This document shows positions 1 to 8,773 of a stretch of DNA of 51,049 nucleotides, in pieces; the stretch's first letter is position 1, and each line of letters begins with the position of its first letter. The notes beneath the pieces were generated by a model, which saw only the letters and a list, made by a program, of their open reading frames with translations, searched no databases and was not told the DNA's origin. Origin of the DNA: Hyphomicrobiales bacterium (GTDB lineage: Bacteria; Pseudomonadota; Alphaproteobacteria; Rhizobiales; Beijerinckiaceae); assembly GCA_027484605.1 (NCBI GenBank), contig JAIXSR010000029.1:1-51049 (forward strand). The letters are read 5' to 3'. The position numbers and the translations under genes are program-made.

Positions 1-2
1 CG

Positions 3-2141
3 GGCGAACTCTACATCCTCGCCGACAAGCTGGCCGAAGCCGTGGCCGGCTCGGCGAAGATCACGCTGGCGCGAAAGGCCGATGTTCCGGCCGACGCGCT
101 GGAAGGCGCCACCTGCGCCCATCCCCTTGCCCATCTCGGCTACACCTTCGACGTCCCCCTCCTCGACGGTGACCATGTCACCGATGATGCCGGCACCGGC
201 TTCGTCCACACCGCCCCCAGCCATGGCCGCGAGGATTTCGAGATCTGGACCCGGGCCGATGTCCAGCAGGACCTGCGCGCCCGCGGCATTGAAACCAAGA
301 TCCCCTTCACCATCGATGATGACAGCATCTATACCGACGAGGCCCCCGGCTTCACCGGCAGGCGCGTCATTACCGAAAAGGGCGAGAAGGGCGATGCCAA
401 CGAGGCTGTCATTGCTGAACTCATCAAGGCGAATGCCTTGGTGGCCAGAGGCCGGCTCAAGCATCAATATCCGCATAGCTGGCGGTCGAAGAAGCCGGTC
501 ATCTTCCGCAACACGCCCCAATGGTTCATCGCGATGGACAGGCCCTTTGCGGTGGATCCAGCGCGAGCCACCAACGGCGCGACCCTCCGCGACACCGCCT
601 TCGAGGCCATCGCGAACACCGAATGGGTACCGGCCTCCGGCGAGAACCGCATCCGCGGCATGGTCGAGAACAAGCCGGACTGGGTCATGTCGCGGCAGCG
701 CGCCTGGGGCGTGCCGATCACCGTCTTCGTGCATCGCGAGACGAAGGAACTCCTGCAGGACAAACGCGTGGACGAGGCCATCGCGGCCGCCTTCGATCAG
801 GAAGGCGCCGATGCCTGGTTCTCGGACGGCGCGGCCGAGCGCTTCCTGAAGCCTTTCGGCCATGATGCCGCCGCCTACGAGCAGGTCACCGATGTGCTCG
901 ATGTCTGGTTCGATTCCGGCTCGACCCATACCTATACTTTGGAGGACCCGAAGCATTTCCCCGGCCTGGCCGGCGTGAAGCGCAAGGTCGATGGCGGGGT
1001 TGACCGGGTGATGTATCTCGAGGGCTCCGACCAGCATCGCGGCTGGTTCCAGTCCTCGCTGCTGGAAAGCTGCGGCACGCGCGGCCGCGCGCCCTTCGAC
1101 GTGGTGCTGACCCATGGCTTCGTCCTCGACGAGAAGGGTCAGAAAATGTCGAAATCCCTCGGCAACGTGACCGCCCCGCAGGATGTCATCAAGGATTCCG
1201 GTGCCGATATCCTCCGGCTCTGGGTGGCCTCGGCCGATTATTCGGACGATCTCCGCATCGGCAAGGAGATCCTGAAAACCTTCGTCGAGACCTATCGCAA
1301 GCTGCGCAACACGATCCGCTGGATGCTCGGCGCATTGAAGCATTTCGACGGCAAGCCGGTCGAGGTCGCTGCCATGCCCGAGCTGGAGCGGCTGATGCTG
1401 CACCGGCTGGCTGAGCTCGATCCGGTCATCCGCAGGGCCTATGCCGAGTATGATTACCGCAAGGTCGTGGCGGAGCTCTCGGCCTTCATGAATACCGAGC
1501 TTTCGGCTTTCTATTTCGATATCCGCAAGGACACGCTCTATTGCGATCCCGCCTCCAGCCCGGCCCGCCGCGCGGCCCTGACGGTGATCGAAATCCTCTG
1601 CGATGCAATCCTGCGCTGGCTCGCCCCGATCCTCGTTTTCACGGCGGACGAGGCCTGGCTCGCGCGCAATCCGGATTCGCCAGGCTCGATCCACGAGCAG
1701 GGCTTCCGCGATATCCCCGCCGGCTGGCTGGATGATGCGCTGGCCGCGAAATGGGAGCGCCTCCGCGAGATCCGCCGCGTCGTGACCGGCGCGCTGGAAC
1801 TCGAGCGGGCCGACAAGCGGATCGGGTCCTCGCTGGAAGCCGCGCCGGTCGTCCATCTCGCCGATCCGGCCGATCGCGCCGCGCTTGAGGGGATCGACTT
1901 CGCCGAGATCTGCATCACCTCGGCCATCCGCCTCGCGGCGGGCGAGGGGCCGGAAGCCGCTTTCCGGCTGCCGGAAGTCAAGGGTGTTGCGGTCGTCCCT
2001 GCCCGGGCCGACGGCGTCAAATGTGCCCGCTCCTGGCGCTATTTCGACCCGGTGAAAGCCGATCCGGCCTTCCCCGACATCACCCCGAGGGATGCCAAGG
2101 CCATGCGGGAATGGCAGGCCGCCAACCCGCAGGCGGCCTGA
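3..2141 (+). CDS. ileS: Isoleucyl-tRNA synthetase, 3' part (5' end outside the window)
   Basis: Class Ia synthetase that charges tRNA-Ile in the cytoplasm. The frame is open to the first base, so roughly the first quarter, including the HIGH motif, lies upstream of the window. Visible are the editing-domain motif [16 protein letters not shown], the catalytic-core stretch [10 protein letters not shown] and the KMSKS loop at 1143-1157, followed by the anticodon-binding helical domain. The C-terminus keeps only one Cys (GVKCARSW) of the paired Cys motifs that bind zinc in E. coli IleS. It lies 7 bp upstream of lspA, the ileS-lspA pairing common in proteobacteria. Identity is certain; only the N-terminus is missing because of the window edge. 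Confidence 0.97.
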   Translation, partial: GELYILADKLAEAVAGSAKITLARKADVPADALEGATCAHPLAHLGYTFDVPLLDGDHVTDDAGTGFVHTAPSHGREDFEIWTRADVQQDLRARGIETKIPFTIDDDSIYTDEAPGFTGRRVITEKGEKGDANEAVIAELIKANALVARGRLKHQYPHSWRSKKPVIFRNTPQWFIAMDRPFAVDPARATNGATLRDTAFEAIANTEWVPASGENRIRGMVENKPDWVMSRQRAWGVPITVFVHRETKELLQDKRVDEAIAAAFDQEGADAWFSDGAAERFLKPFGHDAAAYEQVTDVLDVWFDSGSTHTYTLEDPKHFPGLAGVKRKVDGGVDRVMYLEGSDQHRGWFQSSLLESCGTRGRAPFDVVLTHGFVLDEKGQKMSKSLGNVTAPQDVIKDSGADILRLWVASADYSDDLRIGKEILKTFVETYRKLRNTIRWMLGALKHFDGKPVEVAAMPELERLMLHRLAELDPVIRRAYAEYDYRKVVAELSAFMNTELSAFYFDIRKDTLYCDPASSPARRAALTVIEILCDAILRWLAPILVFTADEAWLARNPDSPGSIHEQGFRDIPAGWLDDALAAKWERLREIRRVVTGALELERADKRIGSSLEAAPVVHLADPADRAALEGIDFAEICITSAIRLAAGEGPEAAFRLPEVKGVAVVPARADGVKCARSWRYFDPVKADPAFPDITPRDAKAMREWQAANPQAA

Positions 2142-2148
2142 GGCCGGC

Positions 2149-2661
2149 ATGAAGGACGGGGCCGAGCCTTCCGTCGATCCGGCGGCCTTCCGGATCGGGC
2201 TTGCCATCGCGCTGGTCTGCCTGCTGGCAGATCAGGCCAGCAAGCTGTTCCTGATCTACGGCACCACGCTCCGGCTGACGTATCCCTGGCCGGTCCTGCC
2301 GTTCCTTGACCTGACGGTCGTCTGGAACCGCGGCATCTCCTATGGCCTGTTCCAGCAGGATTCGGAGGCCGGACGCTGGTTCCTCGCGGCTTTCAAGATC
2401 GCCGCCGCGATCTTCCTCACCTTCTGGCTCCGGAAATCCGCGAACCGGGCGGAGACCATCGGGATCGGGCTCATCATCGGCGGCGCCATCGGCAATGCGA
2501 TCGACCGGATCCTGCATGGCGCCGTGTTCGATTTCGTCCATTTCCACATCGGCGATTTCAGCTGGTATGTGTTCAATATCGCCGATGCCGCCATTGTTTT
2601 CGGGGTGATCTTCATGATGCTCGGGCAGATTTTACCATCCCGTGCCCCGGAATTGCCCTGA
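2149..2661 (+). CDS. lspA: Lipoprotein signal peptidase (signal peptidase II)
   Basis: Inner-membrane aspartyl protease that removes signal peptides from diacylated prolipoproteins. It has 170 residues, the usual size. Hydrophobic segments are regularly spaced, and the two catalytic Asp motifs are visible: GNAIDR and, near the C-terminus, FNIADAAIVFG. The motifs DQASK and WNRGISYG are family hallmarks. I chose the ATG at 2149, 7 bp after the ileS stop; a longer in-frame reading from 2092 would overlap ileS and adds a non-conserved Arg/Pro-rich stretch. Probably co-transcribed with ileS. A client in this window is the LpoA-like lipoprotein at 39.1-40.4 kb. Confidence 0.97.
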   Translation: MKDGAEPSVDPAAFRIGLAIALVCLLADQASKLFLIYGTTLRLTYPWPVLPFLDLTVVWNRGISYGLFQQDSEAGRWFLAAFKIAAAIFLTFWLRKSANRAETIGIGLIIGGAIGNAIDRILHGAVFDFVHFHIGDFSWYVFNIADAAIVFGVIFMMLGQILPSRAPELP

Positions 2662-2718
2662 TCTGGTGTTTTCAGGTCGGGAATGATATGGGAACCAGCT
2701 GGTTACGGAGTTCGCCCG

Positions 2719-3378
2719 ATGGTCTCTTCTGCTTTTTCGCTTTTGCGTGCTGCCACGTTCGGCAGCCTAGTCGGCTTTGCGGCCCTGGCCCCCCTCCCTG
2801 CCATGGCGCAGGAAGGGCTGCTCATGCGCAACATGCTGGGCAAGATAGGCCTCCTGCCCGAGGAAAAGGATCCGATCGAATATCGGGAGCGCCCCGGTCT
2901 CGTCGTGCCGAAGGATCTCAACAAGCTCCGCGAACCCGAGCCCGAGGATGCGGCGCGTCGTCAGGCCGCGGGCCAGTGGCCGCGTGATCCCGATGTGCTC
3001 GAGCGCGAGCGGGAACGCCGCCGCCGTAACATGCCGGTTCTCGCGCCGATTATCTCTGATCCGACCAATGGCGGTCGCCTGTCGGTGAACGAACTCGCCG
3101 CCGGCCGCTCGGCGCGCGGCGCCAAGCTTGGTGAAGCAGCCTCGCCGCGGAATGATTATGATGGCGTCCGGGCCAGCATCGACGAGATGCGCCGGACCGA
3201 CCAGACCGCCAGCGCTCCCAGCTATCCGCCGGGCACCGAACCGCCGCGTCGCTACCTAACCGATCCGCCGGCCGGCCTTCGTATCCCCTCGGCCGCCGCC
3301 CCGGCCGGCCGCCGGACCACGGATGGCCCGATCGTTGATCGCTTCAAGGTCGATGACGCCTGGCGTCGCCTCGATTGA
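2719..3378 (+). CDS. Exported protein, possibly BamF/DUF3035-like
   Basis: A 219-residue protein with a clear signal peptide: a hydrophobic core ending in PLPAMAQE, which looks like a signal peptidase I site (AMA before QE). The mature part is charged and probably largely extended, containing RPGLVVPKDLNKL, an Arg/Glu-rich helix around residues 90-105 and Pro-rich C-terminal segments. In many alphaproteobacteria the gene between lspA and the M16 peptidases is a DUF3035/BamF lipoprotein with an RPPLVVPP-type motif. The position and that short motif suggest a relation, but there is no lipobox Cys, so the link is tentative. The ATG at 2719 has GGAG 8 bp upstream and is preferred over the ATG at 2683. 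A strong terminator follows. Confidence 0.6.
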   Translation: MVSSAFSLLRAATFGSLVGFAALAPLPAMAQEGLLMRNMLGKIGLLPEEKDPIEYRERPGLVVPKDLNKLREPEPEDAARRQAAGQWPRDPDVLERERERRRRNMPVLAPIISDPTNGGRLSVNELAAGRSARGAKLGEAASPRNDYDGVRASIDEMRRTDQTASAPSYPPGTEPPRRYLTDPPAGLRIPSAAAPAGRRTTDGPIVDRFKVDDAWRRLD

Positions 3379-3429
3379 TGCGGCGTGCCGCCCCCTTGCA
3401 GGGGCGCCGTGCCGACGCCATGTCTGGAG

Positions 3430-3460
3430 GGCCGGAATGATCCATTCCGGCCTTTTGTTT
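3430..3460 (+). terminator. Rho-independent terminator after the lspA cluster
   Basis: A perfect 10-bp stem (GGCCGGAATG / CATTCCGGCC, 3430-3439 and 3443-3452) with a 3-nt loop is followed by TTTTGTTT. It separates the ileS-lspA-BamF-like genes from the M16 peptidase pair. Confidence 0.9.
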
Positions 3461-3497
3461 CATCGGGCCGTGTCCGGCCCAGCCAACGAGGGTCTTC

Positions 3498-4775
3498 ATG
3501 CGCGCCGATGCTGCCGTCGATCACTTCCATCTCGACAATGGCCTTGAAGTGGTGGTGATCCCGGACCGACGTGCGCCTGTCGTGACGCACATGGTCTATT
3601 TCCGGAACGGCGCCGCGGATGATCCTGCCGGCAAGTCCGGTATTGCCCATTTCCTCGAGCACCTGATGTTCAAGGGCACCGAGCGGAACCCGAAGGGCGC
3701 CTTTTCCGAAACGGTGGCGAGCCTCGGCGGGCAGGAAAATGCCTTCACCTCCTATGACTACACGGCCTATTTCCAGCGCGTCGCCAAGGAACATCTCGGC
3801 GCGATGATGGCGCTCGAATCCGACCGGATGACCGGCCTTGTGCTGGATGGGCCCGAGGTCCTCTCCGAACGTGACGTCGTGATCGAGGAGCGCAAGATGC
3901 GCACCGACAGCGATCCCTCCGCCCAGTTGCAGGAAAGCCTGCTCGCGACGCTCTATGTCCACCATCCCTACGGCACGCCGGTCATCGGCTGGGGTCACGA
4001 GATCGAGGATCTGCAACGCGAGGATGCGCTCGCCTATTACCGGCGCTTTTACCGCCCGGACAACGCGATCCTGATCGTCGCCGGGGATGTGGAGACGGCG
4101 GAAGTCCGCGGCCTCGCCGAGGCAACCTATGGTCGCGTGCCGAAGCCCGAAGGCCCCGCGCCCGAGCGGCGGCGCGTGAAGGAGCCCGAGATCCGCGCGA
4201 CGCGCCAGGTGCGCCTGAGCGATGCGAAGGTCGAACAGCCGATCACCCAGCGGGCCTATCTGGTGCCGGCCCATGCCACGGCGGAAGGCAACGAGGCCTT
4301 CGCACTGGAACTGCTGGCGCAGATCCTCGGCGGTTCCCAGACCAGCCGCCTCTATCGCGCGCTGGTCCTTGACGGCAGCACGGCGGTCAATGCCGGTTCC
4401 TGGTACTGGAACGATGCGCTGGATATCGGCCAGTTCGGGGTTTATGCGATCCCGGCAGAGGATGCCTCGCTGGATGCCGTCGACGGCGCCATCGATGCCG
4501 TTATCGCCACCTTGCGCGAGACCGAGGTCAGCGCCGCCGAACTCGACCGCGCGAAAACCCGGCTGATCGCCGACATGATCTATGCCCAGGACAACCAGGC
4601 GCATCTCGCCCGGATCTATGGTGCCACGCTGACCACGGGTGGCACCGTGCGCGACGTGACCGAATGGCCGGAACGCATCCGCGCCGTGACGGCAGCCGAG
4701 ATCCTCGATGTCGCGAAGCGCTACCTCCAGCCCGGCCGGTTCGTGGTCGGACATCTCCTCAAGGCTGCGGCCTGA
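3498..4775 (+). CDS. M16 family zinc peptidase, catalytic member
   Basis: A 425-residue M16B (pitrilysin/processing-peptidase type) protease. The inverted zinc motif HFLEH is intact (H51, E54, H55) and the downstream zinc-ligand Glu is in VIEERKMRTD (about E130), matching HxxEH-x(74-76)-E. The C-terminal half carries the second M16 domain. The next gene encodes an M16 protein without the zinc motif, so the two probably form the usual bacterial heterodimer of one catalytic and one substrate-binding subunit. No signal peptide is obvious at the chosen start. The ATG at 3498 is preceded by AACGAGGG. The upstream terminator suggests a separate promoter. Substrate unknown. Confidence 0.93.
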   Translation: MRADAAVDHFHLDNGLEVVVIPDRRAPVVTHMVYFRNGAADDPAGKSGIAHFLEHLMFKGTERNPKGAFSETVASLGGQENAFTSYDYTAYFQRVAKEHLGAMMALESDRMTGLVLDGPEVLSERDVVIEERKMRTDSDPSAQLQESLLATLYVHHPYGTPVIGWGHEIEDLQREDALAYYRRFYRPDNAILIVAGDVETAEVRGLAEATYGRVPKPEGPAPERRRVKEPEIRATRQVRLSDAKVEQPITQRAYLVPAHATAEGNEAFALELLAQILGGSQTSRLYRALVLDGSTAVNAGSWYWNDALDIGQFGVYAIPAEDASLDAVDGAIDAVIATLRETEVSAAELDRAKTRLIADMIYAQDNQAHLARIYGATLTTGGTVRDVTEWPERIRAVTAAEILDVAKRYLQPGRFVVGHLLKAAA

Positions 4776-4793
4776 GCCCCGGACGGACAAGCC

Positions 4794-6068
4794 ATGAACG
4801 CTCCCCTTTCCCATGCCCGCAGCACCAGCCGGGCCCGTGCCCTGATCTCGCCCTCCGGTATCGAGATCTGGCATGTCGAGGATTACACCGTCCCGCTCGT
4901 GTCGATGGAATTCGCCTTTGTCGGCGGTGCCGCACAGGACCCGGACGGCATGGCCGGCCTCGCCAATCTCATGGCGGGGACGCTGGATGAGGGCGCCGGC
5001 CCGCTTGACGCCTCGGCCTTCCAGGAGCGGCTTGAGGAAAAGGCCATCGAATTGTCCTTCGATGCCAGCCGCGACCGCATCGATGGCTCCCTGCGCACCC
5101 TGTCCGAGCATGCCGGGGCTGCTTTCGACCTGCTGGCACTGGCCGTCAACCAGCCCCGCTTCGACCAGGGCGCCATCGACCGCGTGCGCAGCCAGATCAT
5201 TTCCGGCCTGCGGCGCGAGGAATCCGATCCCGGCGCGCGGGCGCGCGACAGGCTGAATGCACTGGCCTTCGAAGGCCACAGCTATGGCCGGCCGGCCGAC
5301 GGACGGATCCCGGAATTGCAGGCGATCACCCGCAAGGATGTCGTCGCCCATCATCAGGCGCTCTTCGGGCGGGATTCACTGCATATCGCGGTTGTCGGGG
5401 CCATCGACCCCGAACAGCTCACCGCGCTGGTCGAGAAAGCCTTTGGCGGCCTGCCGGCCAAGGCCGCTCTCGTCACCATCGCAGACGTCGCCGTGGGCCA
5501 TGCCGGCCATCGCGAGATCGTGCCGCTCGATATCCCTCAATCCACGCTCTACCTTGCCATGCCGGGCATCGCGCGGAAGGACCCGGATTTCATGCCGGCC
5601 ATGCTGGTCAACCACATCCTCGGCGGGGGCAGCTTCACCTCGCGGCTCTGGATGGAAGTGCGCGAGAAGCGCGGCCTCGCCTATTCCGTATGGACGAGCC
5701 TCTCCAACCGGCACCATGCCGAGACCTTCCTGGCCGGAACGGCGACCAGCAACGAGCGTGTCGCCGAATCGCTCGCGATCATGCTGGCGGAAATCCAGCG
5801 CATGGCCGAATCGGGGCCGACGGAGGAGGAGCTCGCAAAGACGCGGGCTTTCCTGATCGGCTCCTATGCCCTGCGCTTCGACACCTCGCGGAAGATCGCC
5901 AACCAGCTGCTCGAGATCGCGATCGAGAAGCTGGGCATTGACTATATCGACCGCCGGAACGACGAGGTCGCTGCCGTCACCCTGCCGCAGATGCAGGCCG
6001 TGGCGAAGCGGCTTTTTGCCGGAAAGGCACCGCTTGTGGTCGTGGCCGGCCAACCGAAGGGGTTGTGA
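4794..6068 (+). CDS. M16 family peptidase-like protein, non-catalytic partner
   Basis: A 424-residue M16 homologue starting 18 bp after the catalytic partner. Where HxxEH is expected it reads GLANLMAGTLDEGAG, so zinc ligands are absent and it should not hydrolyse peptides itself. The conserved Arg/Tyr substrate-binding stretch SFTSRLWMEVREKRGLAYS is intact, as in inactive subunits of M16 heterodimers. The start region AHARSTSRARALISPSGIEIW lacks a classical signal peptide. Very likely co-translated with the upstream gene. Confidence 0.9.
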   Translation: MNAPLSHARSTSRARALISPSGIEIWHVEDYTVPLVSMEFAFVGGAAQDPDGMAGLANLMAGTLDEGAGPLDASAFQERLEEKAIELSFDASRDRIDGSLRTLSEHAGAAFDLLALAVNQPRFDQGAIDRVRSQIISGLRREESDPGARARDRLNALAFEGHSYGRPADGRIPELQAITRKDVVAHHQALFGRDSLHIAVVGAIDPEQLTALVEKAFGGLPAKAALVTIADVAVGHAGHREIVPLDIPQSTLYLAMPGIARKDPDFMPAMLVNHILGGGSFTSRLWMEVREKRGLAYSVWTSLSNRHHAETFLAGTATSNERVAESLAIMLAEIQRMAESGPTEEELAKTRAFLIGSYALRFDTSRKIANQLLEIAIEKLGIDYIDRRNDEVAAVTLPQMQAVAKRLFAGKAPLVVVAGQPKGL

Positions 6069-6131
6069 TCCGGCCGGGTTCATGGCAACGGCTGTGGCCT
6101 CGCGTCGCGGCATTTCCGGTCAAGGACAACG

Positions 6132-7073
6132 ATGATGGCTCTGACGGCAGACATGATGGTCGACAGGCGGCAATTGCGCCGGAAGCTGACATTCTGGCGC
6201 GTTGTCGCGATTCTCGCCGCGCTCGCGGCCCTGGTCGTGGCCGGCCTGGCCTGGCGTGGCAATCTCGGGTTCTCTCGCCCGCATATCGCGCGGATCACGA
6301 TCGAGGGCATGATCACCGGCCGGCAGGCGACGCTCGATGTCCTCAAGCGCGCGGACAATGCCAATGTCCGGGCCGTGATCCTGAAGATCAATTCCGGCGG
6401 CGGCACGACGGCCGGTTCCGAGGCCCTCTACAACGAGGTGCGCCGCCTCGCCGAGAAGAAGCCCGTCATTGCGGTGGTCGAGGGCGTCGGCGCGTCCGGC
6501 GCCTACATGACCGCCCTCGGCGCGGAGCGGATCATCGCGAATGGCAGCGGCATTGTCGGCTCGATCGGCGTGATCGCCCAGGTGCCGAATGTCTCCAAGC
6601 TGCTCGAGACCCTCGGCGTGAAGGTCGAATCGGTGCGGTCCTCGCCGCTCAAGGCCATGCCGAGCGGAATCGAGCCGACATCTCCGGAAGCCCGCAAGGC
6701 GCTGGAGGAGACCGTGCTCGATACCTATCGCTGGTTCCGCGGGCTGGTCGGCGAGCGCCGGAAGCTGGATGGCGAGGCGCTCGACAAGGTCACGGATGGC
6801 CGTGTCTTCACGGGCCGGCAGGCACTGGACCTGAAACTCATCGATGCGCTGGGCGGCGAGCGCGAGGCGATTGCCTGGCTCGAGGCCGAGAAGAAGCTGG
6901 ATCCCAAGCTGCCTGTGACCGACTACCGGCCGCGCCAGCCCTCCGGCACCTTGCCGGGCATTGCCGCCTTCCTCGGGCTCGACTGGCCCGGCCTGGGGGA
7001 CAGTGCGCGCGAGCTCCTGGGGCCCGGAGCGCTTGACGGTTTGGTGTCGATCTGGCAACCTTCCGGGCAATAA
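6132..7073 (+). CDS. sppA: Signal peptide peptidase SppA (S49 family), short form
   Basis: Membrane-anchored Ser/Lys protease that degrades cleaved signal peptides. It has 313 residues with one N-terminal transmembrane helix (about 22-41). Nucleophile S122 lies in GVGASGAYM and the general base K174 in SSPLKAMPSG; their spacing of 52 equals that of the B. subtilis SppA dyad (S147/K199). The length matches the short single-domain form, not the double-domain E. coli enzyme. Two ATGs (6132, 6135) are adjacent; AAGGAC precedes them. It sits upstream of ihfB, an arrangement common in alphaproteobacteria. Confidence 0.94.
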   Translation: MMALTADMMVDRRQLRRKLTFWRVVAILAALAALVVAGLAWRGNLGFSRPHIARITIEGMITGRQATLDVLKRADNANVRAVILKINSGGGTTAGSEALYNEVRRLAEKKPVIAVVEGVGASGAYMTALGAERIIANGSGIVGSIGVIAQVPNVSKLLETLGVKVESVRSSPLKAMPSGIEPTSPEARKALEETVLDTYRWFRGLVGERRKLDGEALDKVTDGRVFTGRQALDLKLIDALGGEREAIAWLEAEKKLDPKLPVTDYRPRQPSGTLPGIAAFLGLDWPGLGDSARELLGPGALDGLVSIWQPSGQ

Positions 7074-7081
7074 TTATTCGA

Positions 7082-7094
7082 AATCAATTATCTA
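7082..7094. promoter_or_regulatory. Candidate IHF-binding site in the ihfB upstream region
   Basis: AATCAATTATCTA matches the IHF core consensus WATCAANNNNTTR with one mismatch (C for the first T of TTR). An A/T-rich flank (AATAATTATTCGAA) lies just upstream and stands out in GC-rich surroundings. It is 52 bp before the ihfB start and probably also overlaps its promoter. Autoregulation of IHF genes is known in enterics; here it is inference. Confidence 0.35.
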
Positions 7095-7146
7095 ACGGGT
7101 CCATCTCCGCCGAGGACGAGCCCGATTTCCCTGACCGAGGTATTCC

Positions 7147-7449
7147 ATGATCAAGTCCGAACTGGTGCTGAAACTGGCCGAGCTGAACCCGCATCTCTAC
7201 CAGCGGGATGTCGAGATTCTGGTCAATGCCGTCCTGGACGAGATCACCGATGCGCTCCGGCGCGGCGACCGGGTCGAGCTGCGGGGCTTCGGCACCTTCT
7301 CCATCAAGGAGCGGGATCCGCGTCAGGGCCGCAATCCGCGCACGGGCGAGAAGGTCAGCGTGACCGGCAAGGTCGTCCCCTATTTCAAGAGCGGCAAGGA
7401 AATGCGCGAACGGCTCAACCCGAAGCCGGGCGCGGCCCGGCGCGCCTGA
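7147..7449 (+). CDS. ihfB: Integration host factor subunit beta
   Basis: A 100-residue DNA-bending protein of the HU/IHF family that pairs with IhfA. It shows the family signature [22 protein letters not shown] with the intercalating Pro in the beta-arm, and the IhfB-type N-terminus [13 protein letters not shown] short basic tail (KPGAARRA) follows. The start has GACCGAGG upstream. The gene lies between sppA and lapA, the standard alphaproteobacterial context. Confidence 0.96.
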   Translation: MIKSELVLKLAELNPHLYQRDVEILVNAVLDEITDALRRGDRVELRGFGTFSIKERDPRQGRNPRTGEKVSVTGKVVPYFKSGKEMRERLNPKPGAARRA

Positions 7450-7473
7450 GGACGGGCCCGGCGAACGAGGAGG

Positions 7474-7815
7474 ATGGACGTGTTGCGCCTGCTGAAATTC
7501 CTGCTGCTCCTGCCGGTTGCCATTCTCCTGGTCCTGTTCGGCGTTGCCAATCGGCAGATGGTGAGCCTCGTCATCGATCCGCTCTCGCCGCCGGCGGAAG
7601 CGCTCCGCGTCTCGGTTCCGCTCTTCCTTTTCTTCTTCGGGACGCTGGCGCTCGGCGCCGTGATCGGCTCGATGATGACCTGGCTCGCCCAGGGCCGGCA
7701 CCGCAAGGCGGAGCGGCAGTTCCGCCGCGAGCGCGACAGGCTGCAGGATGAATGCACCCGGCTGAAGGCCCAGTCCGGCCAGACGGCGGCGGCCCTCCTC
7801 CCGGCAACGCGCTGA
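7474..7815 (+). CDS. lapA: LapA-family (DUF1049) inner-membrane protein
   Basis: A 113-residue protein with two predicted membrane helices (about 6-25 and 48-72) and a C-terminal charged, coiled-coil-prone segment (RKAERQFRRERDRLQDE). This is the layout of LapA, which acts with LapB in controlling LPS synthesis in enterics; the role in alphaproteobacteria is less well defined. It starts 24 bp after ihfB with a strong GAGGAGG-type ribosome binding site and is followed 7 bp later by the next gene. Confidence 0.88.
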   Translation: MDVLRLLKFLLLLPVAILLVLFGVANRQMVSLVIDPLSPPAEALRVSVPLFLFFFGTLALGAVIGSMMTWLAQGRHRKAERQFRRERDRLQDECTRLKAQSGQTAAALLPATR

Positions 7816-7822
7816 TCCGGCG

Positions 7823-8773
7823 ATGCGGGTCATTGAACAGGCCGCCATCGATGCGGCTCTGGCCTTTCCTGCCCTGATCGAGGCCATCGATTCCATCCTG
7901 CGGGCGGATGTCGTGGTGCCTGTCCGGCATCATCACCCCGTCGCGCGCGAGGATGGCGAGGCGATGCATCTGATCATGCCGGCCTGGCATGCCGGAGCCG
8001 GCGGCTATCTCGGCGTCAAGATCGTCAATGTCTTTCCCGGCAATGCCGCGCGCGGCCTGCCGAGCGTGCTCGGCGCCTATGTGCTGATGGATGGCGATAC
8101 CGGCGCACCGGTGGCCCTGATCGACGGCACGCGGCTGACGCTCTGGCGCACGGCCGCCACCTCGGCCCTTGCGGCGCGTTATCTCGCCCGCCCGGATGCC
8201 GCGACCCATCTGATGGTCGGAGCCGGCGCGCTCGCGCCTTTCTTCCTCCGCGCATATCGGGCCACGCGCCCGATCACCCGGTCGATCGTCTGGAACAAGA
8301 CGCGCGCCAATGCCGAGAAGCTGGCAGCCAGCCTCGCGGCCGAAGGGCTCGCCGTGGAAGTGGCCGAGGATCTCGAAAGCGCGGTGCGGGCGGCGGATAT
8401 CATCTCGACCGCGACGCTTTCGCGCGAGCCTTTGGTGCGCGGCGCCTGGCTGAAGCCGGGCGCCCATCTCGATCTCGTGGGCGCCTTCACCCCGTCCATG
8501 CGCGAGACCGACGATGATTGCGTGCTCCGGGCACGGCTTTTCGTCGATACGCGCGGCGGGGCGCTGAAGGAAGGCGGCGATCTCGTCCAGCCGATCGCGG
8601 CGGGGCTGGCCTCTGCCGATCAGGTCGAGGCCGATCTGCCGGAACTGGCACGCGGCGCCGTGATACGCCCCCGCGAGCCCGGCGAGATCACGCTCTACAA
8701 GTCAACCGGCGGTGCCATGTTCGATCTGGCCACGGCCATGCAGATCGCCCGGGCGACCGGCGCGGTGGCCTGA
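7823..8773 (+). CDS. Ornithine cyclodeaminase / mu-crystallin family enzyme
   Basis: A 316-residue NAD(P)-dependent enzyme of the OCD/mu-crystallin family. Seen: the substrate-binding stretch YLGVKIVNVFPGN (K66), the motif DGTRLTLWRTAATSALAA (about 101-117) and the dinucleotide-binding MVGAGALAPFFLRAY (about 131-145). Members include ornithine cyclodeaminase, alanine dehydrogenase and delta-1-pyrroline-2-carboxylate reductase, and sequence alone does not tell them apart. It lies between lapA and trpF and its stop overlaps the trpF start (TGATG), so it is translationally coupled to the trp genes. That does not prove a role in tryptophan synthesis. Confidence 0.88.
   Translation: MRVIEQAAIDAALAFPALIEAIDSILRADVVVPVRHHHPVAREDGEAMHLIMPAWHAGAGGYLGVKIVNVFPGNAARGLPSVLGAYVLMDGDTGAPVALIDGTRLTLWRTAATSALAARYLARPDAATHLMVGAGALAPFFLRAYRATRPITRSIVWNKTRANAEKLAASLAAEGLAVEVAEDLESAVRAADIISTATLSREPLVRGAWLKPGAHLDLVGAFTPSMRETDDDCVLRARLFVDTRGGALKEGGDLVQPIAAGLASADQVEADLPELARGAVIRPREPGEITLYKSTGGAMFDLATAMQIARATGAVA

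Noticed and set aside
3252-5354. 700-codon open frame antisense to the M16 peptidases
   Set aside because: Crosses a terminator and two real genes; no conserved motif.
4794-6068. Second M16 gene as a decayed pseudogene
   Set aside because: Full length, open, with the substrate-binding motif conserved; loss of HxxEH is normal for the non-catalytic subunit.
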